This document shows positions 1-12,500 of a stretch of DNA of 64,000 nt, in pieces; positions within the stretch are counted from its first letter, which is position 1; the number at the start of each line of letters is the position of its first letter. Location: positions 1-64,000 of the forward strand of contig VIIQ02000175.1 of assembly GCA_007449985.2 (NCBI GenBank). Reading direction: 5' to 3'. The notes beneath the pieces were generated by a model. It made no database searches. It was not told the origin of the DNA and worked only from the letters and a program-made list of their open reading frames with translations. Both the position numbers and the translations under genes were made by a program. The stretch is from Desmodesmus armatus. Lineage: Eukaryota > Chlorophyta > Chlorophyceae > Sphaeropleales > Scenedesmaceae.

Positions 1-106
1 CCACTCTCAATGCTGGCTTGCCACTTCCCCCCCCCCTTTCACCACCACCGCCCCACAAAAAAGGAGTGACCTCCCCCCTCCCACCCACACACCCCCGCCA
101 CCCCAC

Positions 107-3100
107 CTGCATGTTGCCTTCCTCTCCAGTCCCTCTGGTGTCATGCGCCGTCAGTGTTGAGCATGAGTGTGCCGTACTTTTCGTAGATGCGCTGACTGCG
201 CACCTCAACGCCTCAGCTACCTGGGGGGGGGGGGGATAGGAGGGGTGAGGATGGTGAGCAGCAAGGTGAAAAGAGGCGCAAACAGAAGGTTACATTTGCT
301 GACTACGCCCCTTCGACGCCTCAGCAACCTGGGGGGAGCAAACGCGGGGATTGGGGTGAAGACGGTGCATTTGGGTGACAAGGAGACAGGGACATGGAAC
401 TTGCGCTGGGGGGACGGGGACGGGGAAAAAGGAGGGGTGAAGATAATGCACATGGGAAGCCAGGAGACAGGGAAAGACAGGTATACGTTGCTGACTGCAC
501 TGTGCCAGCCTGATGACAAGCACTGATTGGCAAGAACCTGCTTCTCTCCCTCCCCCCCCCCCCCAGGGTGTCACCCACCCCCCACCCCACCCACCTGTTG
601 ATCGGTCAGCCCCAGTCCCTGTTTGAGCAGCACCGTATCCTTCACTTGCCCCCCTCCCGGTCCCCCCCTCACCCACCCCCTCTCCTTTGCAAACACACAC
701 AAAATAGCACTCTCACCATCGCCACTAGTCCCCCCCCCCCCCCGCCCCGCCCCGCACACGCGAACACACACGCACCTGTTCGTCGGTCAGCCCCAGTCTT
801 TGTTTGAGCAGCACCATATCCTCCACATTTCCCCCTCCCCCCTCACCCAACATTCACATACCACCCACACCCCCACCACTACATCCCAGTCAATCGCCCC
901 CCCCCCCCAACGCACCTGTTCGTCGGTCAGCCCCAGTCCCTGTTTGAGCAGCACCATGTCCTCCACTCCACGCCCCCCCCCCCCTCCACCACCTCCCCCT
1001 GCCCCCTTGCAACCCCTCTGCCCCCTTGCAACACACACATTCACACCACCACCACCACCACCACCACATCCCGGTCTCTCGCCCCCCCCCCCCCCCCCCA
1101 CCACACAGCTAGTGAGCATGCATGACTATATGCACTCCCTTGGCTTGACACACCTGTTCGTCAGTGAGCCCCAGTCCCTGTTTGAGCAGCACCATATCCT
1201 CCACCGCTGGCCCATCAAACTGCCTCTCCCTCAGCAGGAACCACAGGTACTTGCGGAACACCTCAACAGGACTGAACCCAGTGCTGCCACGAAGCTTCTG
1301 CAAGGCATTGGCAGTTGATTGTAACAGTTCTGTTAGTAACAGATATAACAGTGGTTTGAAACTGTGTTGCGCATGTGATCATGATCAACAGTGCAGCGTG
1401 AGCACGCACATGTTGCACCACCAGGCGACTGCTTGTAACACGTGAGCTCTGCGTGTCAGTATCTCTGGCATGTCTGTGTTTGTTTGAACGGCTGTTATAA
1501 CGTTACATTGACAGCCAGATACAGATGCATCCTTCAACACACTACACGCCCTGAACCCTTACCCGTATGACAGCTGGTGTGAGTCCTGCCCTGTTGTCAG
1601 GGAGGTACTTTGACAGCTCAGCAACCAACAGCTTGTTCTTGTCAATCTGCACAGCACGACACAGCACGGCATGACACGCACGTCATGACACGACACAGCG
1701 CAACACGACACAGCACAACTGCATTCAGCACAGGAGTGTCACTTCAAGTTTGCTGCGATCTGCAAAGCACAAACACGATATGGTGCGGCACACAGCACAT
1801 CTGCATTCAGCACATGAGTATCAATGCAAAAGCACGCAGTGACCTCGACAAAGCAACTGGGGTTACTGCCCATCTGTGAAGACTGCTACAAGGAGCTGCA
1901 GCCCTTGTCTGTACACCTGCTGCTGCTGCTGCCGCTGCTGCTGACCTCGCTGCCAAGCCCCCAGCCTGCTGGCGTCCCTGCAACACGCCGCTTCACCCCC
2001 CTCTTCCTCCCCCCACCTTCTTCCTCTCCTGCCCCCTCCCCCCCTCCCCATTTCCTTCCACCCCCCGCCCCCACCACCACCACACACACACACAAACACA
2101 TCCCCCCTACCTCACTCCCCCCCCCCCCCCGTCCCACTCACCACCCTCATGCGCTGTGCCCGTGGGCTGCTGTACTTCTGCCAGGTTCGCACCAGGGCCA
2201 TCAGCAGCGTGGCTCCAAGGAACAGACCAGCAGCGACAGCAATGCCCTTGCCAGTGGCTGTACTGGTGATGAAGGTGCGGCTGTCAGCCATTACCTGCTG
2301 GAAGGTCTTGGGGGCCTCCTCAACTAACTCCTCTGTGTGTGTGGGGGGGGGGGAGGAGGGGGAGAGGGACGGTCAGAGGTTGCTGGGGGAAAATGCAGAT
2401 AGAAGTACAGCAGAGGGGGGGGGGGACGGCCAGACCAGCAGCAGCGGCAACGCCCTTGCCAGTGGCTGTGCTGGTGATGAAGGTGCGGCTGTCAGCCATT
2501 ACTTGCTGGAAAGGTTGGGGCTTCCTCAACTAGCTCCTCTGTAGGAAGAGGGTGTGGGGAGGGGGGGAGAGTGTCATGGTTTGCCAAGAGAAATGCACAC
2601 AAAATTGCAGGAACAGGGGGGGACAGACCAGCAGCAGCAGCAGCAGCAGCAACATTATTGCCAGTGGCTGTGGAGGTGATGAAGGTTTTGGCGTCAGCCA
2701 TTACTTGCTGGAAGGTCTTGGGGGCCTCCTCAACAAGCTCCTCTGTATAGAAATGGGGAGTTGGGGGGTGGGGGGGGGGGGGGGTGAAGGGAAGAGTGTC
2801 AGGATGCCAGGATACATAGCACTGCATCAGCGAATGCCAGTGGCTGTGGAGATGAGGCAGGTGTGCTCCTCAGCAACAACCTGCTGGAACGTATTGGGCA
2901 CCTCCTCTGTGTGTGTGTGTGTGTGGGGGGGGGGGGGGTGATTGTGTGACTCAGTGTGTGCCGGGGTGCGGAGGACAATGTGTGTGGTGTGTGTGTGGGG
3001 GGGGGGGGGGGGGGGTGCAAGCGAGACAAGCAGGCAGGCCTTGGTGCAGCCAGCCACCACAAACCATGTTGACTGACCCTGACTGATTCCACAACTGCGC

Positions 3101-4771
3101 TGCCTACTACTACATGCCTGCTGTATTCCCCCCTTCCTTGCCCCCTGCGCAGCACCACAATCTGAGCCAGTGCCCTGCACTGCAATTAGCGGGGCAACTC
3201 CTGCCAGGCATGAATGAGCATGAACATTTGACACGGCACAAGCTCCACACATGTGCTGTGTTGAATGTCCATGCTCAGTTGCGCCTGGGAGGAGTTGCCC
3301 CGCTAGTTTGCAGTGCAGGGCATCTCTGATTACCCCCCCCCCTCCCCCCTCCCGACCCCTGCTGTGCTTCCCCGCTGCTGCACATTCGCCGTCCCCCTGC
3401 CCCCCTCCACCCACTCCCAGCTCCCCCCCCCCCCAGCCGCCCCCCCCCCCCCCCCCCGGGCCCCACCCCGTCTGACCTGTGTACTCTGACACAATGCTGC
3501 GCTCCCCTGCTGCTGCAGCAGCCTCAGGCACAACAGCAGCAGCAGCACCCTCCGCTGCTGCGTCAACAGCAGCCAAAGTATCAGCAGCTACTGCTTCTGC
3601 TGCTGCAGCTGCTTCTGTAAGTGCTAGAGAATCGACCAGCGCCCCTTCTCTGCTGCTGCTTGTGCCTGCTGCAGCTGCGCCTGCTGCTGCTGCTGCTGCT
3701 GCTCTGCGTCCTCCTTTGCTTTCTCTGCGTCCTGCTTTGCCTGCCACTCACGCCGCTTCTTGGCCAAACCTGGGTCCTCCTTGCCTGCGAGACAGCAGGG
3801 AATATGGGGCAGGAGTCAGGCAGTCAGGTCATCATTGAGATGATGCGACATGAGCGGAAGAGAGAGGGAAGGGTCTGCGTGCATAATCAAATCCCCCCCC
3901 CCCCCCCAACCCCCGCGTGATACTGCAGGAGCGAGAGGCACAGGCAGTCACGCAGTCACCATGCTGCAATCTGTACTCCCTCTTTTTGTGTCATGGCGGT
4001 CCAATGTATTGTTATGAAGCTGTGTGCAGTGCAATGTGACATGGGCAACAATAGTTGGTGACTTTGCCAACACAGGCAAAGCCACCGCCAACACAGGCAA
4101 AGTCACCAACTATTGTTGCCCATGTCACATTGCACTGCACACAGCTTCATAACACTACATTGGACCGCCATGCGCGCCCAGTGATGGTTGGTAGTATGTA
4201 TCTCTGTGTCTGAGTTGGAAGCCACTGCTTACTGACCAACGTCATACACACACGTGTGGTGTGACACCACAGCTGCATGCTGAGGCTCAATGTCTCTTCC
4301 ACCAACTGTAGGTCCCCCAACTGTGCAATCACCAACTGTGGGTTTTGTTGCAATGCATTGGACATGATCAAACGCCAGCCCCCGCAACGTGGGCACACGA
4401 CACCAAGACATGAGGCACACCAAATTCATGCCCCCCCCCCCCCTCCCCAACCGCCACAACACAATTCAACACAATGCAGGGACACACCTTAACACCCCCC
4501 CCCCACCCCCACCCCATCCCCGCCCCTCTTTTTATCCAGCGAAACAGTTCCCACCTGTAATCATGTTCATCATGCCCTGAGCCAGCCGACCTGCGCCCAG
4601 ACTGACATCTGCAAGCGGCTGGGGGCTGAACTGCTGCTGCTGCTGCTGTTGAGAAGCAGCATCCCGTAGCTGGCGTGCAGCAGTATGCCTGCACATGCAT
4701 GCACCAGGCAGTAGGGTCATGTTGATCGGCCACGGAGCAACAGTCAGTGGCAGAGTGGGGAAATGTCGCAT
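107..4771 (-). CDS. Conserved single-span membrane protein, probably plastid; runs off the left edge
   Basis: Exons in order: 4771-4555, 3784-3477, 2332-2142, 1646-1563, 1297-1154, 220-107. All have GT..AG borders, and the last has a donor, so the gene continues beyond base 1. The N-terminus is followed by a short poly-Gln run and a segment ending MMNMITG. Then comes a charged, Gln/Ala-rich, probably coiled-coil stretch (LAKKRREWQAKQDAEKAK). Next is a hydrophobic helix (GIAVAAGLFLGATLLMALV) inside the exon starting EELVEEAPKTFQQV. The C-terminal half holds LSKYLPDNRAGLTPAVIR, FSPVEVFRKYLWFLLRER and GLGLTDEQ. I recognise the style of a conserved plant and algal plastid protein but cannot name it. 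Oddities: the 3784-3477 exon changes frame inside its CAG-rich part, and the last exon needs two frame changes (near 200 and 157) to read RIYEKYGTLML then GLERKATC. The start codon is tentative, and plastid location is inferred. Confidence 0.7.
592..968 (-). repeat. Three downstream copies of a donor-side exon end (leftmost gene)
   Basis: The last 50-55 bases of the 1297-1154 exon plus its donor recur at about 911-968, 771-826 and 592-645. Each encodes most of VEDMVLLKQGLGLTDEQ and is embedded in C-rich spacer. The copies lie downstream of the exon in the sense direction and carry intact GTG donors. Confidence 0.85.
2440..2915 (-). repeat. Three upstream copies of an acceptor-side exon start (leftmost gene)
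   Basis: The beginning of the 2332-2142 exon (EELVEEAPKTFQQVMAD...FITSTATG) is repeated at about 2830-2915, 2625-2745 and 2440-2545. Divergence varies from copy to copy. All lie upstream of the exon in the sense direction and keep the acceptor side. They are spaced by G-rich filler on the plus strand. Confidence 0.85.
3171..3322. repeat. Imperfect long inverted repeat (arms about 72 bp)
   Basis: The left arm from 3171 and the right arm ending at 3322 are reverse complements with roughly 80-85% matches by eye; the outer 15 bases match perfectly. The spacer is about 8 bases. It lies in an intron of the leftmost gene. It could be a small foldback element or a small-RNA precursor. Confidence 0.75.
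3992..4172. repeat. Near-perfect 77-bp inverted repeat with 27-nt loop
   Basis: Bases 3992-4068 pair with 4096-4172 with a single mismatch. The loop 4069-4095 contains short internal direct repeats of an AACACAGGCAAAG unit. The hairpin sits in the intron between the exons at 4771-4555 and 3784-3477. Arm length and pairing resemble the long hairpin precursors of small RNAs in green algae, or a foldback MITE. No target-site duplication is evident. Confidence 0.9.
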
Positions 4772-5643
4772 AAGCTGAGCAGAAAGTGCTGCAGCAAGAT
4801 TGACTGTATGCTTTTAACTAGTATCAGGGTGATATCTGCAGCAGCATACGCCCCTGCACAATATAAACTCACCCACTGTGCGAATTGGCTGCTGCTGCTG
4901 CCAATGCGGGGCAGCAGCAACCCTGCTGTGCCTCCGCAGATGCCTGCACGGCAATTGTAGATGGGACTGGAGTGATGATTGCATTTTAGCGTTACGCTAA
5001 TTCGCGTTCTGGTTGCGTCGACCCCTGGTCGATCAACGAGATGTATTGAGCAACTGGACGAGGCCAAGAGACGTCAGCAGTCGCGTTTTTGCAATCAAAT
5101 CAAGTGATGGCGTGTGTGTCCCTGTTGCTTGCTCATGCAGCTGGTCAAGATGGTCAAGTTTGACCGCAACAGCCTTGATGCAGTGTCAGCATTGCTGTCT
5201 TGGTGCCTCAAGACACGTATTGTCAGTCAATAAAGTCATTTGTATAGCATGTCATGTCACAAGGCGGTGGGTGGAGGGAAACCAGCCCCCTTGTCATGGC
5301 CCCTTTACTGAGCAGCACTCTGACAACAACATGCAGTACCGTATGCCACACCAAGCACATGCACATCTTGCAGTGCAGTGCATTCAAGGCATAGGTGCAG
5401 ACGTATTGATGGCTTGCAATTGATTCCAGTTGCACAGGAGCCCCTGTCTGCAAGGGAGGGTGTGGAACCAGCTGCCGCTGATGCCAGGAACTCGGCGAGC
5501 ATTGAGGTCAGTCAGTTGCAACTGCCCCACTGCTGCCCCTCTTATATAAGGCTTCTCAACTGTTGCTCACACTCCTCTCACTCATGTGTCATCGCTTTTT
5601 CGTCTTCTTTGTTTTATTCACAGCCTGCAGCTTGGCAGGCTTC
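4772..5643. other. Intergenic stretch between the leftmost gene and the HrpB gene
   Basis: It holds the presumed promoter and 5' leader of the leftmost gene and the 3' end of the HrpB gene, both transcribed leftward. Composition is more even than in the introns, with few homopolymers. I see no coding exon, RNA gene or mobile element here. Confidence 0.6.
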
Positions 5644-8600
5644 TCACCGCTGCTGCTGCTGCTGCCGCTGCCGCCGCCGCCAGCCGCCGCTGCTGCTGCC
5701 AGCTGCTTGTTTGTGAGTCGTGTGGGTGTTGCTGCTGCTGGGTCGTCGGGCCAGGGTGTCGGGGTAGCGCCCCTTCATCTCCTTCTTGACACTGCTGTAG
5801 GCCTCAGACCAAAAGGTGGCCAGGTTGGCAGTCACCTACAAAGGGGTCATCAGGAGGCGCGAAGAAAGGCGGTGTGAATACATGCAGATCTCTGTGAGTG
5901 CAGGAAGATACCGACAGAGTGAGAGGGGGCATGCCAGCAGTGACAGAGTGGAGTCACTGTGGAGTGTGATGGTATGGTCTTCGATAAGCAGACTGCTGGG
6001 GACACTAGGCCTCGGTCAGTCAAGGGTAGCGCCCCTTCATCTCTTTCTTGACACTGCTGTAGGCCTCAGACCAAAAGGTGGCCATGTTGGCAATAAGCTG
6101 CAAGGGGTCGTCAAGAAGGGGGGTGGATGGACGGAAGGGGAGGGGGGGGGGGCGGGGGCGGAGGAGGCAGGGGGGGGGGAGTGGGAGGGGAGACAGGGGG
6201 CCATAGGACAAGGCTTTGATGTGCAGGTGCGAGTTGATCAGCAAGCAATCGTCATTTCTATTGATGCAACGGTCTGACAGAGATAGTTGTTAGCAGTGAA
6301 ATCAACACAGAGGAAGTGCAAAGAGGCTATTGCAGCCTTGAGGTGACCAGCTCAGCCAGAACCAAGGCAGGGTTCTGCATTAGCCAGCCCAGCACTAGTG
6401 ACAGGAGTACGTTGTCTATGGGCAAGCTTAGTAAAAAGTGACAATTCAGAAAAAGACACACCTGCAGTGGCCGTCCAGCTGGTGACAGCAGCTCCAGCAG
6501 CAGCGGCACATCCACACCCCTACCCCCCGGGGAAGGTCGACACACTGCTTTCCCTCCCTTTGCCTCCCTCTTTGCTTGCAGATGCCATATGATAAGGCTG
6601 TATCTGAACATGCAGTCAGCAACAGTCACGCTGATTAATGAAACATACCTGTAAGGGCCGTCCAGCTGGTGACAGCAGCTCCAGCAGCAGCGGCACCCCC
6701 ACCCCCCTCCCCCCCAGCAGGGGTGTGTCAGCCAGTCCAAACACCTCCTGCAGCTTCACTGACGCCTTAGGCTGTGAACCACTGTAGTCTATGGCCACTT
6801 CTGATCTTGTTGGTAACAATAGGTGTGAGGGGGCAGATGACTCCACATAAGTTTGTTGTGACCAGTCCAACTGCAATCGCAGCAGGAAAGGGGGGGGGGC
6901 AGAGGGCAGGGGGTTTTCGTGGTGATTGGGGGTGGCGGCAGGGGGCAGCACAGTGGCCAAGGGTGTGTGTGGGTGAATGGGGGGAGAGGGGCGAACACCT
7001 CCTGCAACTTCACTGACGCCTTGGGCTGTGAGCCACTGTAGTCTATGGCAACCTTGGACCCAGTTGGCAGCAGCAGGTATGACAGGGCAGCTGAAGTCAC
7101 ATGGGACTGCTGGGCCCAGTCCATATGCAATCGCAGCAGGGCATATGGGGACGGGGTGTTGTAAGGGTGTCTGGGTATGAAGGAGGGGGGGGGGTGCAGC
7201 AAAGTCGTCAAGGGCTGCTTGCGGTTTTATGGAGAGGGGAACGAATGGTGCCTTGAGCTGTGAACCGCTGTAGTCTATGGCCACCTTAGATCCCGTGGGT
7301 AGCAGTAGGTGTGAGGGGGCAGAAGACTCCACATGAGACTGCTGAGCCCAGTCCAACTGCAATCGCAGATAGAAAGGAGGGGGGACGGAGTGCAGCAGGG
7401 GGGGGGGGAGTTGGGCTGTGTGCCACTGTAGTTGATTGCTACCTTGGACCCAGTGGGCAGCAGCAGGTGACTAGGGGCAGCTGACTCCACATGGGACTGT
7501 TGTGATCAATTCAATTGGAACAAGAAGGGGGCGGGTGTGGGGGAAGGGGTGTAAGCACAACCAGTCATTCCCACTACACGTATCCACCAATCAGAGCTAC
7601 AATTTGCAGAACTGCGGAAGGCCATGTATACATGGGCCGTCCGCGGGTTACACGGCGCCATGTATTGGGCGTGTACACCGCGCCACGAATCGAGCCTGTA
7701 GAAAGCAATGTACGCCCCATGTATACACGGCACCGTGTATACATGTGCCGTACACTGGTGGGGCCCGCCTGTGCAGAGGTCCGAGTAGGGCCCATGTAAT
7801 ACATGGCTGGTGCAATACCTGGCGTACACAGAGAATAACTGGGGGGTGGAAAACAGGGACGACATGGGCCTGCTGAGATCAGTCCAGCCGCAACAAGAAG
7901 GGGGGGGGGGGTGTAAGACACTTGGAAGAAGGACAAACATTACAAGGCCGAAGAGGGTCATGCATCTGTGTGTGTGTGTGGGGGGGGGGGGGGGAGTGTA
8001 AGCACAACCAGTGAGGGCCTCACCCTACTCACCCTGCCATGTCTCTTCAGGTGCCCCCCAGCTAGCTGATTGCGCACCCCTGTTGCGTGCTGTTTGTCCC
8101 TCGCCCCTTCCCCCCCCCCCCCCCAGGGTGCACAAACAAGCACGTGTGCCCAGTCTTCCAGGGTGCTGCCCTGCACCTGCCCTGCACACAGCAGCAGGAT
8201 CAACGCCATGCCAACATGTGTACCGTACATGCTCACATTTGGGTGTACAGCCACCGGCTCACCTTTCTCTTGAGTATGTCCTTCCAAGGTAGCTTCGGCT
8301 TCTGGCTGCTGTTGCGCACCCCTGTCATCCCCCCCCCCCCCCCCGGCACCGCTGGTGGTGGCGTTTGCTACGCCTGTGTGCTCAGCTCGGGCAGTGTGCC
8401 GCCCGCCTGCCTTCCCTGACTCCCCCCCCCCCCCCCCGAACCTGCCCCCCTCACCTGTCCCTTCAGTATGTCTTTCCATGGCAGCTTCTGCAGCTGGCCG
8501 CTGTTGCGCACCCCTGTCAAGTGTGGCCCCAGCCACTTCTCAAGGCTGTCCACCAGTGCCTGAGTGCTCAAGTCAGGGAGGGTGCTGCTGCCTGTTGCTG

Positions 8601-11009
8601 ACACCTCTGCTGCGTGCAGCCAGGCTGCACGCTGCCTCCACGCCTCAGCAGCAGCAGGGACGGGCAGGGCAGGCCAGCCACCACTGGACAGACCCTGCGC
8701 AACAGTGTGCACACAGAAAGTGTGTGTGGGTGGGGGGGGAGGGGTAGTTGGGGGTCGGACGGGGGGAGACGTGACGGGTGCAAGGGGCAGGGGCAATGAG
8801 GCCACCTTCAAGGACATTTTGGACACGGTGAGAACAGCACATGCAGCCACTTGCTGATTTGGCGAGCTGCCCGCTGCCTCCAGGCCTCAGCAGCAGAGGG
8901 ATGGGTAGGGCGGGCCAACCACCACTGGACAGACCCTAGATTGACGGGAGAAAAGGAGCGGCAGGGGGGGGGGGGGGCAGGCGTGAGCAATGAGCTCGAA
9001 GGACCACAAGCAAATTCCTGGGAGGGAGGAAGGAGATGCGACGGAGGGGCAGGGAGAGGCAAAGGGGGGGGGGGGTGACCCACAAGTACCAGCACTAGGC
9101 AGCTCCTGCTGTTGAGGGGCAGAGATCCCCTCTAGAGGAGAGCTGAAAAATAGGAGAGGTGCAACAAAGGGGGAGCGCAAGCACAGCCAAGTGAGTGCGT
9201 GGCAATCTTGTGCAGGTGTGTGGCAACATACACGGAAAATGCCAGTCTCTGTATCCCTCCGCACCCCCCCCCCCCCACACACACACAATCCACTACAACA
9301 CTACCTTGACCAGCACTGGCAGTGCCTGGCTGTCGTTGTCATGGACAGTGGGTCCCCCCGCCCCCTACATACCCCCCCCCTCACCCCCACCCCCAAACAC
9401 ACCCTTCAAGTGTCTTACACACACACCACCCTCACCCATTACCTTGATCAGCACTGGCAGTGCCTGTTTGTCGTCCACCTTGACAGCCTGTTCAGCCAGC
9501 ACCTTTCCACCCCCCACCCCCGCTGGGGGATTCCCCCCCCCCCACACACACACATCACCCACACCCCCATTACCTTGATCAGCACAGACAGTGCCTGGCT
9601 GTCGTCCACCTTTACAGCCTGTTCAGCCCCCCCCCCCTCACACAAACACACCCTCTCCCTCCACACACACACAAGCACACAAGTACAAACCCCTCCCCCC
9701 CCCCCCAAAAAAAACACACCCCATCAGCACCGGCAGTGCCTGGCTGTCGTTCTCATGGACAGTGACCCCCCCCCCCAACCCCACCATTGCCCTACTACCA
9801 TTATCAGCACTGGTAGTGCCAGGGTGTCGTCCACCTTGACAGTCTGTTCAGCCAGCACCAGGGAGCCTAGCAGACGCTGCCGCTTGGCCCCAACAGCCTT
9901 GCTGGCAGGGGCCCAGTACACCACAGTGCGCTCAACAATTTCAACTGACAGGTACCTGCAGGGTACATCAGATGGGAAAGGGGGTTAGGAAACCAAAAGC
10001 CTAAGCCCTTAACAGCAGCTGAAGCGGAAATCTATCACTCATGCAGATCCAGCCTTTTCACTCACTTGTTGATGGCTGCTTGTGTGAGTCCAGCCCCCAG
10101 GCTGATCCTGTCCCTACTGCTGCTGCTGCTGCTGGCTGAGTTCAGCTCAGCCACTGCAATGTAGGGCTCAGCAGCTAGGGGGTCATCAGGGGAGGGCAGC
10201 ACCACAACACGACCTGGGGGGGGGGGCATGCACGGAGGGCACAATGTGTGTCTATTCGCATGATAGACATCCACAACACATGATCCAATTGGGGTGCCCG
10301 GCTTCACACAAATACAAACAGCAGCACCACAACACAACCTGGAGGGGGACCATGCTCCTGCCACCACCCTCCATCACCCCCCCCCCCGTCCCCTACTGTT
10401 ACCACCCTCCTTCACCATCCCCTCACTCCCGCTCCCCCCGGGGCCTTCATCCTCTCAATCCCCTTGCCCCCCCCCCCCCCCAACCTCGGCCCCTATTCAC
10501 CACCCACCTACCCACCCACCCGCCCACCCAAGTTGTTCTTACCGTTGCTGAGGGTGAATGCGGGTTTGCCACCTCCCGGCTTTGCCTGTGCAATGCGATC
10601 GGGGTAGGCTGCTGCCACCAGCGCCCCCAGTAGCCCAACCCGGCCCAACTGGCCCACACACGCAGACACAAACTCCGTACTGCTGGACGCATGCCGCTGC
10701 TGCTGCCGCTGCTGCTGTATGCTGCTGCTGCTGCCGGTCTGCGGTGTCACTACGTCACCAGCAGTAGCAGCAGTCACCCAGTCATCATCCATGCTGCTCT
10801 CTGCTTCGTCGAGTGCATCTACTGTCGATGCTACTGTGTCACAAATGCTGCTGCTGCTGTTGGTGGCAGCAGCAGCAGCAGCAGCAGCAGTGCTGGTTGC
10901 TGCTGTCAGCTGCTGCAGCATCTGCTGTCCAGACAGCAGCACCCTGCTGCCACCAGCAACGTCAAACCCAGGGGTGGGCTGTTCTGCACACAACGCAATA
11001 GAAAACAGG

Positions 11010-11083
<74 letters not shown>

Positions 11084-12435
11084 CTGAGGGCAGTTTGGCA
11101 GTGCAGCCTTGACAGCAGCTGTCATCAGGTCCCGATAAACATTGACATACAACAGATATTGAACGCAAGTCTGTGTTTGCCACTGCTGCTTCAATGTACC
11201 GTATGTTGTTACAACCCACCTTGTCCCAACAGTACCCTGATCCGCGCAGCAAGGTCTGCTGTGCGCTGACTCCTGCCGCCGCCGCCGCTGCTGCTGCTGC
11301 TGCTGACCCCTGCCCCTCTCAGTAGGTCCCTCTCCCCCAGCAGAGCTGCCAGTAGGCAGCCAAGGTGTGGGGCATCCAAGTCCGCTGCTCTTAGGACCAT
11401 ATGGGCGAGGCGGGGGTGGGCGGGGACACTCGACATAAGACGACCTGTGCAAGAGCATGTGGGTGGGTGGGTTGGGGGGGGGGGAGCAAGGAAGGGGGGG
11501 GGGGGAGGGGGCTTGTGAGTGAGCGTACATGGTGGGAGAATTGGTGTGTGGGGTGAGCAAGTCTGCTGCCCTTAGGACCATGTGAGCCAAGCGGGGGTGG
11601 GCAGGAACACTGGACATCAGGCGACCTGCCCAAATGGGGTGATGTAAGTTTGGGTGTGGCGGTGTGACTGTGTGTGTGTGTGGGGGGGGGGGGGGGGGGC
11701 ATCCAAGTCTGCTGCTTTTAGGACCATGTGGGCCAGGCGGGGGTGGGCGGGGACACTCGACATGAGACGACCTGTGGAACGGGGGAGAGGAAGAGGGGAG
11801 AGGGGGAGGGGAGGGGGGAGGGAATGTGAGTGTATGTGTAATTGTGTGTGGGGTGTCCAGGTCCGCTGCTCTTAGGGCCATGTGGGCCAGGTGGGGGTGT
11901 AGGAACACTTGACCTGTGAAAAGGGAGCTGGGGTTGGGGGGGGGGGGGAGGGAGAGAGGGGAGGGGACGGGTGAGTAGGAGCGGGGTAGGGAAGGTTGGG
12001 AAGGTTGGGCATGTTGCAGGTGGGCTGGTGACACGGCTGTGGGGTGATATTCATAAACGTATGCAGCATGTAAGGCTGATGACATTACAGCAGTTGTGGA
12101 GCAGTTGGCGGCAGTGTCAAACCCATTACACACATCATCACCACCGCCACTGCCACATTGTGAAATGCAATGCCTACATCTCCCGCCCTGCCCTGCCCCT
12201 GTACAGCGCACATGTGTCCCCTGCTGCCATGACTAGCTCACACTTCTCTCAACCGACTGCCCCCCCTTACCTCAAACCACCTGATGGTGCCATCACCCAC
12301 ACCTATTTATGGCAGCACTTCCATCATCCCCCCCCCCCCCCCCCCACACACACACACCCAACCCAAAGTACACCCAACTTTCGGTACGTCACCACTTTGG
12401 ATTGTTGATGCATCTGCTGGATGCACTCCCTGTGT

Positions 12436-12500
<65 letters not shown>

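Noticed and set aside
1824..1960. A possible extra exon in the leftmost gene (Gln-rich, QGLQLLVAVF)
   Set aside because: The exons ending at 2142 and starting at 1646 join directly in phase and give a continuous conserved sequence, so no exon is needed here.
2827..3747. A 306-codon minus-strand open frame, Ala- and Gly-rich
   Set aside because: It runs through poly-C/G spacers and hairpin DNA. Only a part near 3480-3660 overlaps a real exon; the rest is low-complexity read-through.
11085..11190. A possible HrpB exon reading VYRDLMTAAVKAALPNCPQ
   Set aside because: Phases do not fit either neighbour, while exons 11220 and 10983 join perfectly without it.
10508..12211. A 567-codon minus-strand open frame
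   Set aside because: It contains the real HrpB exon 12 but reads through introns, CAG arrays and exon copies in wrong frames. Splice phases support separate exons instead.
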